The notes: generated by a model not told the origin, from the sequence alone. A stretch of 64,000 nucleotides of DNA from Bacteroidetes bacterium GWF2_43_63 (GCA_001769275.1 MEOQ01000043.1:1-64000); one strand, 5' to 3'; positions 25,430 to 34,534 are shown, counted from the stretch's first letter. Program-made: numbers and translations.

Positions 25430-26551
25430 TTACTTCTTAAGAAATTTTTGTTCAAGCCCTTTCAGATCAATGTCCTTCAAGGCCGGCAGATCGCGCCAGG
25501 CCCAACGATCGAGAATTGACCCGTCTTTCATCAAAACAAATCCAGGGTTGTTCCGGATAAACATTTTCAAAGAAATATCATCTGAGAAATAAACATCAAC
25601 CGGAATCTGTCTCTCGTGCCGGACTTTCTCGGCAACTTCGGCTGTAGAACCGGTGAGCAAAGCAATGGCAATACTGTCTTTTGCGCATTCTGCAGCCAGA
25701 ATATTAAGTTTCTCAATCGCTCTGTCAGACATGTTTTCAATATCGTAAGCTACAACAAGAAACTGAAACTCAGGATTTAGAATTACATTTTTTGTGACAT
25801 CAATACCTTCCGCGTCAAAAGCCACAATCAGGTTGGCCGGCTTCGGACCCGGCTCTATGCGCTGATTTACAAATTCATTATTGGCTGCCCAGGTTGAATC
25901 GTCCCACGGAAAATCATCGGCCGGGTACTCTTTGATTTCGCCTGATGTTTTATCTTTATAGGAAACAAAGTATTTGTCCTTCATGGTTGAATCAGGCTTC
26001 ATTGAGAGACCTGGCTTGTATGGGAGAAAATCAATTACAGGAAGGTGGCGCATTCCATAAAAAGAGGTGACGACAATTCCGGCTGCAAAGATGAAAGCCG
26101 GCACCCACTCGAGCTTGCAGCTCATGTAATGACCGAATTTTTTTCGATACAAAAAAACAGGAAGCAATAAAATAAGTATGGCAATGTTTTTATAAAATGT
26201 TTCCCAATTGGTCAAAATTAGGGCATCGCCGAAGCAGCCGCAGTCAGAGACAGCATTTGAGAGGGCAAGCCAGAGTGTAAGTGGTGTGAAAACAGCCATG
26301 AATGCAACAGCTGACCAGATGCTGAGTTTGGGCTTAATGGCAAAAAGAAAAGCTGCACCAATCAAAAACTCAGCGGCACTCAATAATATAGCAAACGTAA
26401 GAGCAAGCGGAATCAGCCACTCCATGCCGAACGCAATAAAATAATCCTCAAACTTGAATTGAGATCCCCATGGATCAACCGCTTTGACGAAGCCGGAATA
26501 AATGAACACTATTCCGAGCAGAAACCGGGAGATGTATGCAGTGATTTTCAT
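25430..26551 (-). CDS. DoxX/MauE-type membrane protein with thioredoxin-like tail (BT_3928 type)
   Basis: A 373-residue protein. Residues about 1-175 hold four to five membrane helices of the DoxX/MauE group, opening with FIYSGFVKAVDPWGS and including the DCGCFGDA motif with a cysteine pair (about residues 105-112). Residues about 190-373 are a periplasmic part whose last 110 residues look like a thioredoxin fold (VVAYDIEN, then NPGFVLMKDGSILDRW) but lack a CxxC active site. MauE-type proteins support disulfide chemistry or electron transfer in the periplasm; the exact role here is unknown. A -7 element (minus-strand TATATTTG, 26572-26579) lies upstream. The permease gene follows after 2 bases. 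Confidence 0.8.
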   Translation of the reverse strand: MKITAYISRFLLGIVFIYSGFVKAVDPWGSQFKFEDYFIAFGMEWLIPLALTFAILLSAAEFLIGAAFLFAIKPKLSIWSAVAFMAVFTPLTLWLALSNAVSDCGCFGDALILTNWETFYKNIAILILLLPVFLYRKKFGHYMSCKLEWVPAFIFAAGIVVTSFYGMRHLPVIDFLPYKPGLSMKPDSTMKDKYFVSYKDKTSGEIKEYPADDFPWDDSTWAANNEFVNQRIEPGPKPANLIVAFDAEGIDVTKNVILNPEFQFLVVAYDIENMSDRAIEKLNILAAECAKDSIAIALLTGSTAEVAEKVRHERQIPVDVYFSDDISLKMFIRNNPGFVLMKDGSILDRWAWRDLPALKDIDLKGLEQKFLKK

Positions 26552-26652
26552 AGTTAAAGAGTTTTACGAAACAAATATATCTATTTTTATTAAATCAGCT
26601 GTCAGCAATCAGCAATCAGCAGAATGTACCGACCAAGTCGTCGGTGCGCTGA

Positions 26653-26750
26653 GACTCCCTTTGGCGTAGTCTGTTCAACAAATTCAGTTGGTATTGGTCT
26701 CCAGACTAATACCAGCAAATTATACTATAATGACTACGCCAAACGAAGCT
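26653..26750. repeat. Family F long palindrome, degenerate copy F1
   Basis: TTTGGCGTAGTC (26660-26671) pairs with GACTACGCCAAA (26732-26743). Inside, TGGTATTGGTCT (26689-26700) pairs with AGACTAATACCA (26703-26714), one G-T wobble. Same layout as the better copy at 48250-48349. Confidence 0.65.
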
Positions 26751-26760
26751 AATAATTGTG

Positions 26761-26843
26761 CTTCTTCAACGCTCACGATAGCAATCGTGACAGGTCGCTT
26801 CACGTGAAACGTGACAAAGTCGCGACGCAGAGAGGTTGAAGAA
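26761..26843. repeat. Family C branched repeat, copy C1
   Basis: Outer arms CTTCTTCAAC and GGTTGAAGAA. Inside are a TCACGAT/ATCGTGA hairpin, a TCACGT/ACGTGA hairpin and a GTCGC/GCGAC pairing. The predicted shape is a three-armed cruciform. The gap 26552-26862 contains F1 and C1 and no gene. Confidence 0.65.
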
Positions 26844-26862
26844 AACCTTCAACGTTGCAGCA

Positions 26863-28164
26863 CTATTTCGAATTATACCTGACATAATAAATATCGACGC
26901 AATTCCCGCCGCCAACGCCAGGGTGGGCCTGCGAAGTGGAAATGAGCAGATAATTATTTTTTCGCAATGCAAGTCCGACCGGATATGAATCGCCCTGGAC
27001 TTCGCACACCTTCACCATATCCTTTGCGCGAATTACCACGACGGCACTTGCATTATTGCAGGCAGCAAAAATATATTTCTCATCGTCGCTCACTTCAATA
27101 GTGCGCGCACCAGCTCCGGCAAAGCATTCCTGCCAGTCGGTGTAATTTTTTCCTTTGTTATCTGCGTTAACAGCAAATGCTATAAAATCAGTAATCGAAG
27201 TTTTCTGCACATAACCGCTCTTGTTGCTGCTCAGATACAAATAACTTTTTGTAACAACAAGGTGTCGTACATTAGTGCGCATGCCAAACACCGTGCTTTT
27301 AAAACTGAAATCCTTCATGTCGAAAACCGAAATTCCACCTCCACCCATGCGACCGACAAGCAGATATTTACTGTCCGAAGTAAATGCAGTTCCACGCAGA
27401 CACAGCCCGCAATGCGTGTCGCGATCGATGCCCCCATGATTCTGCGATGCAGAAAACTTTTGCTGATAATCAACGACCAGATGTTTTACATATTTGAATT
27501 TACTTGCATCGCCCGATGAAACATCAATAATTCCGACGGTATTGTCACCCCAATGCGTTACAGCAACATACTTCCCATCGGGTGAGGCGGCAATCATTTT
27601 CGGCAGCGGACCTGTGGGCATCACGCGAACGATTTCATCCTTGTCAGTATCGATAATAGCTACAGCAGAGGGTTCCATGGCATTCGGGTCGTAGCTGCGA
27701 CGATAATATGTCACCCACAAATATTTTTTATTATTCGAAAGACAGCATTCGACCGGCTTTCCCTTAAAGGTGTTTGGCTCATCGCGCTTTGTAAGAAAAT
27801 CATATCCAAGAACCGTTGTTTCCTTAAACAGATTTGCATTTGATTTATTGAAATCATGATGAATGCTTTTTGTTTTTGTAAAAGTCTTCATATCGAACAC
27901 CACAGTCATAAAACCTTCGAGACTGTTGATGTAAAACTTGTTTTTCTCTTCGAGAAATATGGCGGACTTTGGCGAAATAATATCCTTTTCGTAGCGTTCC
28001 ATATTGTCTGTCACCTTCGGAGAGTGGCTATGAATGCGCGATATAAGCGTGAGTTTGATTTCGGCATCGCCCGGTTTCGAAGTAGTTCCGATGGGCGGAT
28101 GAATTACCTGCGCAAATGAAACAGATGAAATAAAGGAAATCAATAACAGAAGGAGTGCTCTCAT
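26863..28164 (-). CDS. Secreted YncE-like beta-propeller protein
   Basis: A 433-residue exported protein from the ATG at 28164, with a signal peptide ending near FISSVSFAQ. Repeated blades such as MIAASPDGKYVAVTHWGDNTVGI, FTSDSKYLLVGRMGGGG and IEVSDDEKYIFAACNNASAVVV are typical of YncE/lactonase-type WD40-like propellers. A CGLC pair in the middle (DTHCGLCLRG) is unusual for the family and could form a disulfide or bind a cofactor. Likely a periplasmic or surface scaffold or binding protein; no enzyme activity is evident. A six-residue-longer ATG start exists but is less likely, because the chosen start gives a normal signal peptide and has a -7 element 16 bases upstream. Confidence 0.75.
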   Translation of the reverse strand: MRALLLLLISFISSVSFAQVIHPPIGTTSKPGDAEIKLTLISRIHSHSPKVTDNMERYEKDIISPKSAIFLEEKNKFYINSLEGFMTVVFDMKTFTKTKSIHHDFNKSNANLFKETTVLGYDFLTKRDEPNTFKGKPVECCLSNNKKYLWVTYYRRSYDPNAMEPSAVAIIDTDKDEIVRVMPTGPLPKMIAASPDGKYVAVTHWGDNTVGIIDVSSGDASKFKYVKHLVVDYQQKFSASQNHGGIDRDTHCGLCLRGTAFTSDSKYLLVGRMGGGGISVFDMKDFSFKSTVFGMRTNVRHLVVTKSYLYLSSNKSGYVQKTSITDFIAFAVNADNKGKNYTDWQECFAGAGARTIEVSDDEKYIFAACNNASAVVVIRAKDMVKVCEVQGDSYPVGLALRKNNYLLISTSQAHPGVGGGNCVDIYYVRYNSK

Positions 28165-28179
28165 CGGTGAATTTTTTGG

Positions 28180-28187
28180 CAAAAGTA
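28180..28187 (-). promoter_or_regulatory. -7 promoter element of the propeller gene
   Basis: Minus-strand TACTTTTG, 16 bases before the ATG at 28164. Confidence 0.5.
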
Positions 28188-28248
28188 AGAATTCCTGTCA
28201 CACGGACATTTTACGACTTATTTTTCGAGGATGTCTCAAAATAGCGGG

Positions 28249-28419
28249 TTGTTACCACATTCCACCGTTCCGGCCACAATTAACCCTCGAAGAGTTACGA
28301 ACTCTTCGAGGGTTTTCTAAACAGGCCGGAACATGGAACCGTCGTAACAATAGCAAAAACAACGGTTCCATGTCCTTCAGCTCCTACGTCGCATCGGACG
28401 GTGGAATGTTGTTTTTGCT
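28249..28419 (+). repeat. Family A double-hairpin repeat, copy A2
   Basis: Nearly complete copy. Hairpin a runs from TTGTTACCA (28249) to TCGTAACAA with inner segments CATTCCACCG and CATGGAACCG. Its apex is CCCTCGAAGAGTT/AACTCTTCGAGGG, which differs from A1 and A4 by paired compensatory changes. Hairpin b runs from AGCAAAAACAA to TTGTTTTTGCT (ends 28419) with inner segments CGGTTCCATG and CGGTGGAATG. Upstream GATGTCTCAAAA resembles the terminal repeat seen with copy A3. Confidence 0.8.
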
Positions 28420-28430
28420 CCCAGTTTCTT

Positions 28431-28459
28431 CCTGTCACGGATAACATATCCGCGCCAGG
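28431..28459. repeat. Family I imperfect hairpin, short-loop copy
   Basis: CCTGTCACGGAT and ATCCGCGCCAGG with a short AACAT loop. The arms show the same two mismatches as the copies at 3398-3490 and 53036-53066. Confidence 0.6.
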
Positions 28460-28470
28460 AAAAGCCAGCA

Positions 28471-28600
28471 CTCAACAGCTTGTCCGCCTGCCGGCGGAAT
28501 TCCGGGTCTGCACCAATACACAGAGCAGGACAAGCAGACGCCAGAATGTTGGGTCTCCCGACATTCTATCGTCCGCTGCTGCGGACATGGAATCGTCGGG
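28471..28600 (+). repeat. Family B double-hairpin repeat, copy B3 (hairpin b before a)
   Basis: Hairpin b (CTCAAC at 28471 to GTTGGGT ending 28554, with the TCCGCC/GGCGGA insertion also seen in B1) is followed by hairpin a (CCCGAC at 28557 to GTCGGG ending 28600). With A2 and the family I hairpin it fills most of the 28165-28773 gap. A TAGCTTTG at about 28692 may be the -7 element of the next gene. Confidence 0.7.
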
Positions 28601-28773
28601 AAAATATGCACTATACTTTCTGAAAACTTGTTATCACGAGCCATTTTCAGCGCGTTTAACAAAATTAAATTTGGCCGGTTCCGGAAAAAACCCTAGCTTT
28701 GTTTTTCGCAATAATCCTGAAACCGGGTCTTAACACTTCTGCCGGTTTCTTTTTTTTCAACTAAATCCCGCAC

Positions 28774-29352
28774 ATGAAGCTATTTTTCGGATTTCTTTTT
28801 TCTTTGACATTTTTGTTTTGCATGTCTGCTTTTGCACAGGACGAACTTGCGATGCTGTCGAACCCTGACTCCATCAGTGAAATTCATCCTGACAGTACAA
28901 AAATAACACGTCCCGCTGATAGTCTTTCCTTACGTACTTTTGTACGCGACAGTCTTATAAACGAGCTCATCACTTACTCGAAAACATTTCTTGGCGTTCC
29001 GTATCGTTACGGCGGAAAATCGCGTGCAGGCTTCGATTGCAGCGGTTATGTAAGCACCATGTTTTCGCACCTCGGCGTTACACTTTCACCAAGTTCATAT
29101 GGCATGGCCGGCTCTGGACGCGTAGTTCCGGACAGCACACTGCAGCCGGGCGACATTTTGTTTTTTGTAAACACACAGCGTCGCCGCGTTGGCATTGGTC
29201 ATGTTGGAATGGTTGTAGAAGTCAAAGACGGACAGGTTGTGTTTTTACACTCAGCCTGCAACGGCGGAGTTCGTTACGATTATCTCAGCAGCGCTTATTA
29301 CAAGTCGCATTACTACAGGGCTGAGCGCATTCCATTGTTCGACGTTGAATAG
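28774..29352 (+). CDS. NlpC/P60 family peptidoglycan hydrolase
   Basis: A 192-residue exported protein with a signal peptide (MSAFAQ, cleavage near residue 22) and a C-terminal NlpC/P60 papain-like domain. The catalytic set is complete: Cys89 in AGFDCSGYVS, His143 in GIGHVGMV and His159 in FLHSAC. Such enzymes cut cell-wall stem peptides, usually between D-gamma-glutamyl and diaminopimelate residues. There is no SH3 or LysM targeting domain, so the roughly 45-residue linker after the signal peptide must serve for placement. rsmG starts 14 bases after the stop, so the two are probably one operon. Confidence 0.88.
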   Translation: MKLFFGFLFSLTFLFCMSAFAQDELAMLSNPDSISEIHPDSTKITRPADSLSLRTFVRDSLINELITYSKTFLGVPYRYGGKSRAGFDCSGYVSTMFSHLGVTLSPSSYGMAGSGRVVPDSTLQPGDILFFVNTQRRRVGIGHVGMVVEVKDGQVVFLHSACNGGVRYDYLSSAYYKSHYYRAERIPLFDVE

Positions 29353-29366
29353 TTTTATCAGCGCAC

Positions 29367-29981
29367 ATGGAACTCATTAAAAAATATTTTCCCGGTCTTA
29401 CAGATTTGCAGATTTCTCAATTCGAGCAGCTGGAGCCGCTTTACAACGATTGGAACAGCAAAATCAATGTAATCTCACGCAAAGACATGGAGCTTTTTTA
29501 TCTGCATCATGTGCTGCATTCGCTGGCCATTGCGAAGGTTTTTCCGTTCACTCCGGGAATGCGCATTCTCGATGTCGGCACTGGTGGCGGTTTTCCGGGA
29601 ATTCCACTGGCAATTTTTTATCCGGAAGTACAATTCACGCTTGTTGATTCCACCGGAAAAAAAATTAAGGTTGTCAACGAAGTTGTTTCAGCGCTGGATT
29701 TAAAAAATGTTGAAGCCATTCAGGTTCGCGCCGAAGAAATGAAAGGTCAGTGGGACATTGTTGTAAGCCGCGCTGTGACCGATTTACCAAAATTCATGGA
29801 GCTCGTTCGCAATCGCGTCACCCGAAAGCCCAAAGGAAATCAACCCAAGATTATTTATCTCAAGGGCGGAGATATCGATGCGGAGATGTCCGGATCACGT
29901 TACCCATATAGCGTTGCGCCAATTTCGGGTTTCTTCAGCGAGGAGTATTTTTCAACCAAGCTGGTGGTGAAGATTTTTTAA
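29367..29981 (+). CDS. rsmG: 16S rRNA (guanine527-N7)-methyltransferase RsmG
   Basis: A 204-residue cytosolic methyltransferase that uses S-adenosylmethionine to methylate N7 of G527 in 16S rRNA. The SAM loop DVGTGGGFPG is at residues 69-78, and the downstream VVSRAVTDLPKF segment is typical of the GidB/RsmG family. Length is normal. Loss of RsmG elsewhere gives low-level streptomycin resistance. The start 14 bases after the NlpC/P60 stop suggests co-transcription; the pairing has no obvious functional logic. Confidence 0.93.
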   Translation: MELIKKYFPGLTDLQISQFEQLEPLYNDWNSKINVISRKDMELFYLHHVLHSLAIAKVFPFTPGMRILDVGTGGGFPGIPLAIFYPEVQFTLVDSTGKKIKVVNEVVSALDLKNVEAIQVRAEEMKGQWDIVVSRAVTDLPKFMELVRNRVTRKPKGNQPKIIYLKGGDIDAEMSGSRYPYSVAPISGFFSEEYFSTKLVVKIF

Positions 29982-30147
29982 GCTAAACTCTTTTGCGTTT
30001 TATCAACACAGCTTGACCATTAATCAATAAACATTGACTTTTTTACCATTGTCTTATGTTGATAACATTTGACAGACAGGGCAACTTTTTAAGCCCTTGC
30101 ATTGGTATTTTTAATAATTTGGCCGCTCAAAATAAAAACTACTACAA

Positions 30148-31809
30148 ATGGTTGAAAGTACACAAAAAACTCTGAGAGACAATCCGGCAATCCGATGGAC
30201 GGCATTGGTATTACTGGCATTCGCCATGTTTTGTTCATATATTTTTATGGACATTCTATCACCAATCAAAGACCTGATGCAATCCACCCGCGGCTGGGAC
30301 TCTACCGCCTTTGGCACCATGCAGGGATCGGAAACATTTTTAAATGTCTTTATCTTCTTCCTGATTTTTGCAGGTATTATTCTTGACAGAATGGGTGTGC
30401 GTTTCACTGCCATTTTATCTGGCCTGGTAATGATTGCAGGAGCAGCTATAAACTGGTATGCCGTCACAGAGTCATTTATGGGAAGTGGCCTGGAGACCTG
30501 GTTTACAAATAATCTCAATTACATTCCCGGATTTAATGAACTGGGAATTGCTCCGTTTTACGAAGGAATGCCGGCCTCTGCAAAATTTGCCGCTGTTGGC
30601 TTCATGATTTTCGGCTGCGGTGTTGAAATGGCTGGTATTACTGTTTCCCGCGGTATTGTAAAATGGTTTAAAGGCAAAGAACTGGCAATGGCAATGGGTT
30701 CGGAAATGGCCCTGGCTCGTCTGGGCGTAGCTACCGTTATGATTTTCTCACCCGTTTTTGCGAACCTCGGTGGAAAAGTTGATGTGTCGCGTTCAGTGGC
30801 TTTTGGTGTTCTCTTACTGATGATTGCTCTGATCATGTTTATCGTTTATTTCTTTTTGGATAAGAAATTAGATGCACAAACAAAAGAATCTGAAGAAAAG
30901 GATGAGCCATTCAAAATCAAGGATATTGGAAAAATTTTATCAAGCACCGGTTTCTGGTTAGTCGCTCTGCTATGCGTTCTCTATTATTCTGCCATTTTCC
31001 CATTCCAGAAATACGCGGTTAATATGCTCCAATGCAATTTAACCTTTTCCGGAATAGAAGAAGGGTCTTTTTGGGCCTCAAATACCATCACCGTTATTCA
31101 ATATGGCATTATGCTGGTGGTTGCTGCTGCTGCTTTCGCAAGCAACTTCAGCAAAGGCGCATTAAAATATACGTTGCTGATAATTTCGATAGTCAGTCTT
31201 ATTATTTTCTGTTACATGGGCTACATGCGTCAATCGGCTGAAACCATTTTTGCCGTATTTCCTCTTCTGGCTGTTGGCATCACCCCTATTCTCGGAAAAT
31301 ATATCGATACAAAAGGGAAAGCCGCTTCTATGCTGATGATCGGCTCTCTTTTATTAATTGCCTGCCATTTGACTTTCGCCTTTATTTTACCCATGTTTGC
31401 TGGAAATGCCATTGGCGGTGTTTTGATTGCTTATCTCACAATTTTAGTTCTCGGCGCTTCATTTTCGTTGGTGCCTGCTTCATTGTGGCCCAGTGTGCCG
31501 AAATTGGTTGATCAGAAAGTGATTGGGTCTGCTTATGCACTTATTTTCTGGATCCAAAATATCGGCTTATGGCTATTCCCAATGCTGATTGGAAAAATCC
31601 TTGACAGCTCAAATCCACAGGTGGTTGCCGATCTTGATGCCGGGGTAATTACTGCTGAACAAGCTGCCGTATCCTATGACTACACCATGCCTTTGATTAT
31701 GCTGGCATGTTTGGGTGTAGCTGCATTTTTCCTCGGCCTTTTACTGAAAAGGGTTGACAGGGTAAAAGGTCTTGGACTTGAGTTGCCCAATATTGTGAAG
31801 AAAGATTAA
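30148..31809 (+). CDS. Major facilitator superfamily transporter
   Basis: A 553-residue inner-membrane protein with about twelve to fourteen predicted helices. The loop after helix 2 reads GIILDRMGVRFTAI, which matches the MFS A-motif pattern, and a second-half repeat of it is GKYIDTKGKAASM. The extra length comes from a roughly 60-residue extracytoplasmic loop early in the protein (residues about 105-150) and a central charged loop (DKKLDAQTKESEEKDEP). Substrate not predictable from the sequence. The gene is alone, with a strong terminator after it. Confidence 0.83.
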   Translation: MVESTQKTLRDNPAIRWTALVLLAFAMFCSYIFMDILSPIKDLMQSTRGWDSTAFGTMQGSETFLNVFIFFLIFAGIILDRMGVRFTAILSGLVMIAGAAINWYAVTESFMGSGLETWFTNNLNYIPGFNELGIAPFYEGMPASAKFAAVGFMIFGCGVEMAGITVSRGIVKWFKGKELAMAMGSEMALARLGVATVMIFSPVFANLGGKVDVSRSVAFGVLLLMIALIMFIVYFFLDKKLDAQTKESEEKDEPFKIKDIGKILSSTGFWLVALLCVLYYSAIFPFQKYAVNMLQCNLTFSGIEEGSFWASNTITVIQYGIMLVVAAAAFASNFSKGALKYTLLIISIVSLIIFCYMGYMRQSAETIFAVFPLLAVGITPILGKYIDTKGKAASMLMIGSLLLIACHLTFAFILPMFAGNAIGGVLIAYLTILVLGASFSLVPASLWPSVPKLVDQKVIGSAYALIFWIQNIGLWLFPMLIGKILDSSNPQVVADLDAGVITAEQAAVSYDYTMPLIMLACLGVAAFFLGLLLKRVDRVKGLGLELPNIVKKD

Positions 31810-31835
31810 GTTGTAACAACTTCTTAAATATTTTT

Positions 31836-31867
31836 AAACGGCTGAATGAATTATCATTCAGCCGTTT
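31836..31867. terminator. Intrinsic terminator after the MFS gene
   Basis: AAACGGCTGAATGA / TCATTCAGCCGTTT, a perfect 14-bp stem with a 4-base ATTA loop, followed by T residues. Confidence 0.85.
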
Positions 31868-31958
31868 TTCTTTTCAGATTCACTTGTTTATAAATCAATT
31901 ACGAAGTCCAACTTCCAGCATTCAATAATTTTGTACTTTTACTTCAAATTCTGCATCC

Positions 31959-32966
31959 ATGAAAATTAAAACATTATTGCTTACAGCTGTTATCCTTTCT
32001 GCATTTATTGTGTCCTGTGTTCCTGCCCGACAGATGCAGGATGAAAAAGCCAGACGTGAAAAAGCAGAGTCGGAGCTCGCAACCATGCGTGCCGATTTCG
32101 ATAAAATGAGCGCAACAAGCACGGAACTCAACGAGAAGATTGCCACCATGAACAAGCAGCTCACTGCGTTGGAACGCGATACTACCATCACCGGCATCTC
32201 GCTCCGCAAAATGACCAGTCAATACGATAAAGTCAATAGCTTGTATGAAGAGCTGAACAGCAAATACGAACAACTTCTGCGTATGAATGCTTCGGAAACA
32301 CAGAAAATAAGCACCGAACTGCAGCTCACTCAAGAACAGCTTTCCATCAAAGAAGCCGAACTGAAAAAACTGGAAAACGAACTTAATCTGCGTAAGCAGA
32401 ACCTCGACCAGATGCAGGCCGATTTGTTGTTGAAAGAAAAAAGGATTACAGAACTGGAATCCATCATCAATAAAAAAGACAGCGTGATGAAAGAGCTGCG
32501 CAACAAGCTCACTATTGCGCTCAAAGGTTTCGAAAACAATGGTCTCACGATCATTGAAAAAGACGGAAAAATCTATGTTTCTCTTGACGAGTCACTATTG
32601 TTTGCTTCCGGCAGCTGGACAGTGAATGCCAAAGGTAAAGATGCCATCATGAAACTGTCGAATGTATTGGCTGACAATCCGGATATCTACATCATGGTAG
32701 AAGGTCATACCGACAATGTTCCTTACAAAGGCAGCGGCCAGGTCAAAGACAACTGGGATCTCAGTGTAATGCGTGCCACCAGCGTTACAAAAATAATTCT
32801 CGACAATAAAGGAGTAAATCCACAGCGCATTACTTCTGCTGGTCGTGGCGAATATTTCCCGATCGATCCTGCAAGCAACAGCGAGGCAAGACAGAAAAAC
32901 CGCCGCACCGAAATTATTCTGACTCCGAATATGGATGAGTTCATGAAGATTCTGAATAATCAGTAG
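31959..32966 (+). CDS. OmpA-family lipoprotein with long coiled coil
   Basis: A 335-residue outer-membrane-associated lipoprotein. The lipobox is AFIVSC with the acylated cysteine at residue 20. Residues about 28-185 are a nearly unbroken coiled coil rich in E, K, L and Q. Residues about 210-325 are an OmpA-type peptidoglycan-binding domain (SLLFASGSWTVNAKG, then VEGHTDNVPY and RRTEIILTP). It would tether the outer membrane to the cell wall, the coiled coil acting as a spacer. A -7-like TACTTTTA lies at 31934-31941. Monocistronic. Confidence 0.88.
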   Translation: MKIKTLLLTAVILSAFIVSCVPARQMQDEKARREKAESELATMRADFDKMSATSTELNEKIATMNKQLTALERDTTITGISLRKMTSQYDKVNSLYEELNSKYEQLLRMNASETQKISTELQLTQEQLSIKEAELKKLENELNLRKQNLDQMQADLLLKEKRITELESIINKKDSVMKELRNKLTIALKGFENNGLTIIEKDGKIYVSLDESLLFASGSWTVNAKGKDAIMKLSNVLADNPDIYIMVEGHTDNVPYKGSGQVKDNWDLSVMRATSVTKIILDNKGVNPQRITSAGRGEYFPIDPASNSEARQKNRRTEIILTPNMDEFMKILNNQ

Positions 32967-32993
32967 CGTTAAGGTCACAGGATTAATTTAAGC

Positions 32994-33150
32994 TGTCATC
33001 CTGAGCCCTGCCTGCTGTCACACTGAGCCCTGCGGTCCGCAGAATAAACTCCGTCGAAGTGTCAACAGCAGGATAAACTCCGACGAAGAATACAGCTATT
33101 TAGTAATTATCGTGTTTTTTGCTCATATTTCGACTCCGCTCAATATGACA
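32994..33150 (-). repeat. Family D repeat, copy D2
   Basis: Inverted copy: GATAAACTCCG units, AATAAACTCCGTCGAAGTG, and a terminal TTTCGACTCCGCTCAATATG (33128-33147). Fills the gap before rarA, so rarA has no clean promoter in view. Confidence 0.55.
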
Positions 33151-33168
33151 AAAAAGGAAATGTAAAAT

Positions 33169-34431
33169 ATGGATTCGCGCCCGCTGGCAGAAATATTGAG
33201 ACCGCTGAATGCCGACGATTATGTCGGTCAGGAAAAACTTATGGGGCCTGAAGGCATCATCAGTCGCATGCTCGACAACAATGCCATCAGCTCCATGATT
33301 CTCTGGGGACCGCCCGGGGTGGGCAAAACCACACTTGCATTGCTGATCGCAAACGTGCTGAAACGCAAATATTATCAGCTCAGCGCCATCAGCAGCGGCG
33401 TGAAGGAAGTACGCGAAGTGATTGCTGCAGCTGCAAACGAGCAAAGTCCAATATTGTTCATTGATGAAATTCATCGCTTCAGCAAATCACAGCAGGACAG
33501 TCTGCTGGCGGCCGTTGAACGTGGCACTGTCACTCTGATTGGTGCAACCACCGAGAATCCTTCGTTCGAAGTCATCAGCCCCCTGCTCTCTCGTTGTCAG
33601 GTGTATGTACTTGAATCACTGTCGAAGGAACATTTGAATATTTTGCTGGAAAAAGCAATTGAATATTACAAGAGTCAAGGCATTTCACTCACAGTAAAAG
33701 AAACAGATACGCTGTATCGCTTTTCGGGTGGTGATGCGCGAAAGCTGTACAACGCGCTGCAACTGGTTGTTGAAAATAGTTTGAAAAACAATACGGCTGA
33801 AATTTCCAACGACAAAGTTGCAAGTGTAATTCAAAACAATCTGGCGCGCTTCGATAAGTCGGGAGAAATGCACTACGACATTATTTCAGCATTCATCAAA
33901 TCGGTGCGTGGCAGCGATCCGAATGCTGCATTGTATTGGATGGCGCGACTGATTGAGGGCGGCGAAGAACCCAAATTTATTGCCCGCCGTATGCTTATTT
34001 TAGCAGCGGAAGATATCGGACTTGCCAATCCCAATGCACTGTTGATGGCCAATGCCTGCTTCGATGCAGTTCATAAAATTGGGTGGCCCGAATCGAGAAT
34101 TATCCTTGCCGAATGTGCTGTATATCTTGCTTCTTCGGCAAAAAGCAATGCAACGTACCTGGGAATTGATGCGGCTCTTGAGCATGTGCGAAAAACCGGA
34201 GATCTTCCGGTGCCGCTCCATTTGCGCAATGCACCAACCAAACTGATGAAAGAACTGAACTACGGAAAAGAATATCAGTACGCCCACGACTTTGAGAATA
34301 ACTTCGTAAATCAGGAATTTCTTCCTGAAAAAATAAAAGGAACTAAATTTTATGCTCCCGGTAAAACCGCACGGGAAGAGGATTTGCGTAAGTTTCTACA
34401 ATCGCGCTGGAAAGATAAATACGGATATTGA
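33169..34431 (+). CDS. rarA: Replication-associated recombination protein RarA (MgsA)
   Basis: A 420-residue AAA+ ATPase of the RarA/MgsA/WRNIP1 family, related to clamp-loader subunits and active at stalled replication forks. Walker A is GPPGVGKTT with Lys53; Walker B is [10 protein letters not shown] (about residues 94-103), followed by sensor 1 in [12 protein letters not shown]. The C-terminal MgsA domain ([24 protein letters not shown] through [19 protein letters not shown]) is complete and drives tetramer formation. Length is normal. It stands alone behind a family D repeat. Confidence 0.93.
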   Translation: MDSRPLAEILRPLNADDYVGQEKLMGPEGIISRMLDNNAISSMILWGPPGVGKTTLALLIANVLKRKYYQLSAISSGVKEVREVIAAAANEQSPILFIDEIHRFSKSQQDSLLAAVERGTVTLIGATTENPSFEVISPLLSRCQVYVLESLSKEHLNILLEKAIEYYKSQGISLTVKETDTLYRFSGGDARKLYNALQLVVENSLKNNTAEISNDKVASVIQNNLARFDKSGEMHYDIISAFIKSVRGSDPNAALYWMARLIEGGEEPKFIARRMLILAAEDIGLANPNALLMANACFDAVHKIGWPESRIILAECAVYLASSAKSNATYLGIDAALEHVRKTGDLPVPLHLRNAPTKLMKELNYGKEYQYAHDFENNFVNQEFLPEKIKGTKFYAPGKTAREEDLRKFLQSRWKDKYGY

Positions 34432-34534
34432 TTTTTGAGTGCAGCAATCTCAGAATTCAGCGTTATACATCAGAAACAAAAAGCAGATATCCAAAAAAAC
34501 AATTAGGTTTGCAAAATAAAGTCCGGAACACCCA

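Noticed and set aside
26761-26843. tRNA gene suggested by the cloverleaf-like fold of family C
   Set aside because: No T-loop GTTCRA motif, no CCA-proximal acceptor stem of 7 bp, and the sequence is repeated several times.
28401-28733. 110-codon plus-strand frame
   Set aside because: Runs across family A, I and B repeats; the frame is not kept between copies.
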